This document shows positions 33,019 through 34,858 of a DNA stretch of 34,858 nt, piece by piece. Position 1 is the stretch's first letter. Each line of letters begins with the position of its first letter. Origin of the DNA: Candidatus Nanohalarchaeota archaeon (GTDB taxonomy: Archaea; Nanohalarchaeota; Nanosalinia; Nanosalinales; Nanoanaerosalinaceae); NCBI GenBank assembly GCA_022729255.1, contig JALDAG010000007.1, positions 1 through 34,858 of the forward strand, written 5' to 3'. A model generated the notes under the pieces. The model was given only the letters and a program-made list of their open reading frames with translations, ran no database searches and was not told where the DNA came from. The position numbers and the translations under genes are program-made.

Positions 33019-33037
33019 TATTGCACAATTATACAAA
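33012..33037. promoter_or_regulatory. Candidate ArsR operator
   Basis: TTTGCATTATTG (33012-33023) and CAATTATACAAA (33026-33037) form an inverted repeat with 10 of 12 positions matching across a 2-base spacer. It covers the ArsR ATG (33016-33018) and the expected start site of the minus-strand transcript, where a repressor would block transcription. Confidence 0.65.
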
Positions 33038-33041
33038 CTTA

Positions 33042-33052
33042 TTTTTTATATC
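33042..33052. promoter_or_regulatory. Shared bidirectional TATA-like box
   Basis: TTTTTTATATC on the plus strand (GATATAAAAAA on the minus) lies roughly 25-30 bases from the ArsR start (33018) and from the plus-strand gene start (33073). The gap is only 54 bases, so both genes seem to use the same element. Confidence 0.5.
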
Positions 33053-33072
33053 TTTTGCAACGAAGAAAAGTT

Positions 33073-34266
33073 ATGGAAGAGAACAATGTATTGCCTGATT
33101 ATGGAGGAGGGAGCATAACAGAAATTCCAGGGACTGTCAAGGAATTATTTGGCATTTCATCAAATGATAAATTAGAATTTCTGGATTACGGGGAATTTGA
33201 TAACATAAAAAATGTTTGTGTTGTATTGATCGATGGTCTGGGAATCAAAATTCTTGAGGAAAACTTGGATACTGTAAATAATTATTTTCCGGAGTTGCTT
33301 GAAAGAAAAATTACTTCGGTGTTTCCTTCAACTACAACGGCTGCCCTGACTTCCATATGGACGGGTAAACCCCCTCTGGAACATGGTCTAATAGAATGGG
33401 ATATATTTGAAAAAAATATAGGAAAAATAATAAATCCTTTACCTATGGTAGATTTGGATGGTAGAGACGTTGAGATTGAGAATCTTTTTGAAGGAGAAAG
33501 TTTTATAGATGAACTTAAGGAGAAAGGAGTCAACTGTTTAAAGTTTCAGAGCAGAGATATTATAGATTCATTTTTTTCAGAGAAGGTTTCTATCAGCGAT
33601 AATGATTTTGGATACGAATTTGTATCTGATCTTATAGTTAATTTTAGAAAAAGACTAAAAGAATCTGAAGGCAAGAATTTTATTTATTGCCATCTTTCAA
33701 ACATAGATCATCTTTCACATCGATACGGCCCTTTTTCTGATGAAGTTTCCGCAGAATTAAAAACTGTTCTTAGAACATTAAAAAGAGATTTTTTGGAGAA
33801 ACTATCTGATGAAAGGAAGGAAGATACCTTGTTTGTAATTACATCAGATCACGGTCAGAAAGATGTTACCGGTTCCGAATATATTGATCTCAAAGAATAT
33901 GAGGGTATATGGAACCTGCTTGGGAGAACTTCTGATGGTAGAAGGATTAAACCTACCGGAGGTCCCAGAGACGTTTATATTTTCACCGAAGAACCTGCTC
34001 TGATGATGAGCAAAATCAGGGATTGTATTGGGGACAAGGTCGATGTACTCTCAATTGAAAAAGCTGTGGAGAAAGGTTTGTTTGGTACTGGAGAAAAATC
34101 ACATCTTTTTGAATCTCGTTCAGGCGATATATTGCTTCTGCCGAAGAACGATTTGATGGTCTACTATGACAAAGAAAAATCAGAGCTTGGAAGTATCCAC
34201 GGTGGACTTTCAAGTGATGAGATGGAGGTTCCTTTTCTTGCTAAAAGAGTGAAGGATTTATTGTGA
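33073..34266 (+). CDS. Type I phosphodiesterase/nucleotide pyrophosphatase family protein
   Basis: 397 residues from the ATG at 33073; the frame is open further upstream, but the TATA-like box supports this leaderless start. Alkaline-phosphatase superfamily motifs: CVVLIDGLGIKI with the first metal-binding Asp, FPSTTTAALTSIWTGKPPLE with the nucleophile Thr region, NIDHLSHRYGP and VITSDHGQKD with further metal ligands, and IHGGLSSDEMEVPF at the end. It has no signal peptide, so it is probably cytoplasmic and cleaves a phosphodiester or nucleotide; the substrate is unknown. It is divergent from the ArsR operon and may not be related in function. Confidence 0.87.
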   Translation: MEENNVLPDYGGGSITEIPGTVKELFGISSNDKLEFLDYGEFDNIKNVCVVLIDGLGIKILEENLDTVNNYFPELLERKITSVFPSTTTAALTSIWTGKPPLEHGLIEWDIFEKNIGKIINPLPMVDLDGRDVEIENLFEGESFIDELKEKGVNCLKFQSRDIIDSFFSEKVSISDNDFGYEFVSDLIVNFRKRLKESEGKNFIYCHLSNIDHLSHRYGPFSDEVSAELKTVLRTLKRDFLEKLSDERKEDTLFVITSDHGQKDVTGSEYIDLKEYEGIWNLLGRTSDGRRIKPTGGPRDVYIFTEEPALMMSKIRDCIGDKVDVLSIEKAVEKGLFGTGEKSHLFESRSGDILLLPKNDLMVYYDKEKSELGSIHGGLSSDEMEVPFLAKRVKDLL

Positions 34267-34334
34267 AAAATAATTTTTAATTTTTTTATTTATAAAAAAC
34301 ATGCTTAAAAACTTTGGAATCTTGTTTCTAAGTG

Positions 34335-34858
34335 ATGAAAGCGGTTATACTTGACGGCTATGTAGATGAACCAGCACACCACGGAGCTCCTCCATACATC
34401 TCCACATATCCAAGATACATTGCCGGTGCATTGAAGGATGCAGGTCTTCAGAAAGAACAGATACGTTATTTCACTATCGATGAAATAAGGGAAGACAACC
34501 ATAAGTATTCCGCAGTAATCGAATCAGATTTTTTGATTGTTTCAACTGGAATGGCTGTGCCTGTTAGTTCTGTGGGTGGAGATTACATGAAGCAAGAGGA
34601 GATGGAAAAAATATCGACAAAACACAAAGGATTTTCTGTAATCGGAGGCCCTGTAAGATTCGGAGTTTTACATGGTGGCGGAGAAGTTTCAAGGGACATA
34701 CCTGATACTTTTGACTTCAAAGCGGTTGACGGAGATGTCGAGACTACTACTTTCGACCTTCTGAATAACGGATTCGAAGGTTTTAATGAGAGGAATAGAA
34801 CTAAAGAAGAACTTGAAAGATGGGCAAAGAAAGGAGCTTTTATAGTCGAACAACATCC
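34335..34858 (+). CDS. COG1031-type radical SAM protein, 3' end missing
   Basis: The frame from the ATG at 34335 stays open to the window end (174 codons). The N-terminus GYVDEPAHHGAPPYIS, TYPRYIAGALKDAG and SVIGGPVRFGVLHGGGEV match the archaeal COG1031 proteins, which have an N-terminal B12-binding-like domain and a downstream radical SAM domain. The Cys motif would lie beyond this edge, so the catalytic part is not seen. GCTTAAAAAC at 34302-34311 is a TATA-like box about 28 bases before the ATG, with no ribosome binding site. Substrate and pathway are unknown. Confidence 0.8.
   Translation, partial: MKAVILDGYVDEPAHHGAPPYISTYPRYIAGALKDAGLQKEQIRYFTIDEIREDNHKYSAVIESDFLIVSTGMAVPVSSVGGDYMKQEEMEKISTKHKGFSVIGGPVRFGVLHGGGEVSRDIPDTFDFKAVDGDVETTTFDLLNNGFEGFNERNRTKEELERWAKKGAFIVEQH

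Overview
The window reads as a chromosomal segment of an archaeon of euryarchaeal type. Archaeal markers are the archaeal-type S-adenosylmethionine synthetase, the proteasome alpha subunit, SBDS, the RNase P proteins Rpp30 and Pop5, the wyosine enzyme Taw1, an ArvABC-type GTPase cluster and a COG1031 radical SAM protein. A fused gamma-alpha 2-oxoacid:ferredoxin oxidoreductase, several radical SAM enzymes, a rubrerythrin and two peroxiredoxins point to an anaerobe that meets oxygen. Proteins are rich in Glu/Asp but also in Lys, so a salt-adapted lineage is possible but not shown. I do not assign a genus. Many first genes of transcripts have a TATA-like box about 26-30 bases before the ATG and no ribosome binding site, which implies leaderless mRNAs. 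Genes inside operons, and the stress genes, carry GGTG/GAGGTG ribosome binding sites.

Layout. 1-7.4 kb: end of an HD hydrolase, a VIT/CCC1-like membrane protein, korAB (minus), a NUDIX hydrolase, a winged-helix regulator, SAM synthetase, and the minus-strand arvA-arvB-arvC cluster. 7.6-15.6 kb: a four-gene operon of two PrkA-type AAA+ proteins, a YeaH/DUF444 von Willebrand-like protein and SpoVR, followed by a small acidic unknown. 16.1-21.2 kb: rnp3-rnp2, then a divergent Lrp regulator and an antioxidant operon (two peroxiredoxins and a rubrerythrin), then psmA-SBDS and an unknown 99-residue gene. 21.2-26.1 kb: an HTH protein fused to an S-layer-like domain, glmS, an MBL-fold hydrolase, a DUF368 lipid-carrier transporter and an unknown. 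26.1-31.5 kb: an Fe-S and radical SAM neighbourhood with taw1, the three AmmeMemoRadiSam genes, a ferredoxin coupled to the MEMO gene, and iscU/iscS. 31.6-33.0 kb: an arsR-thioredoxin-permease operon. 33.1-34.9 kb: a phosphodiesterase-family protein and the start of a COG1031 radical SAM protein.

How the parts may work together. The PrkA/YeaH/SpoVR operon is an archaeal version of a bacterial starvation and stress module whose chemistry is unresolved; here it has two diverged PrkA paralogs. The IscS/IscU/ferredoxin genes lie next to four radical SAM-related genes whose enzymes need Fe-S clusters and electrons. The antioxidant genes sit inside what is elsewhere a conserved RNase P/proteasome/SBDS/exosome cluster. 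The ArsR operon shows a clear candidate operator over its own start codon.

No gene-free stretch exceeds 300 bases; the longest gap is 7432-7657. I saw no tRNA, rRNA, CRISPR array, insertion sequence or pseudogene.
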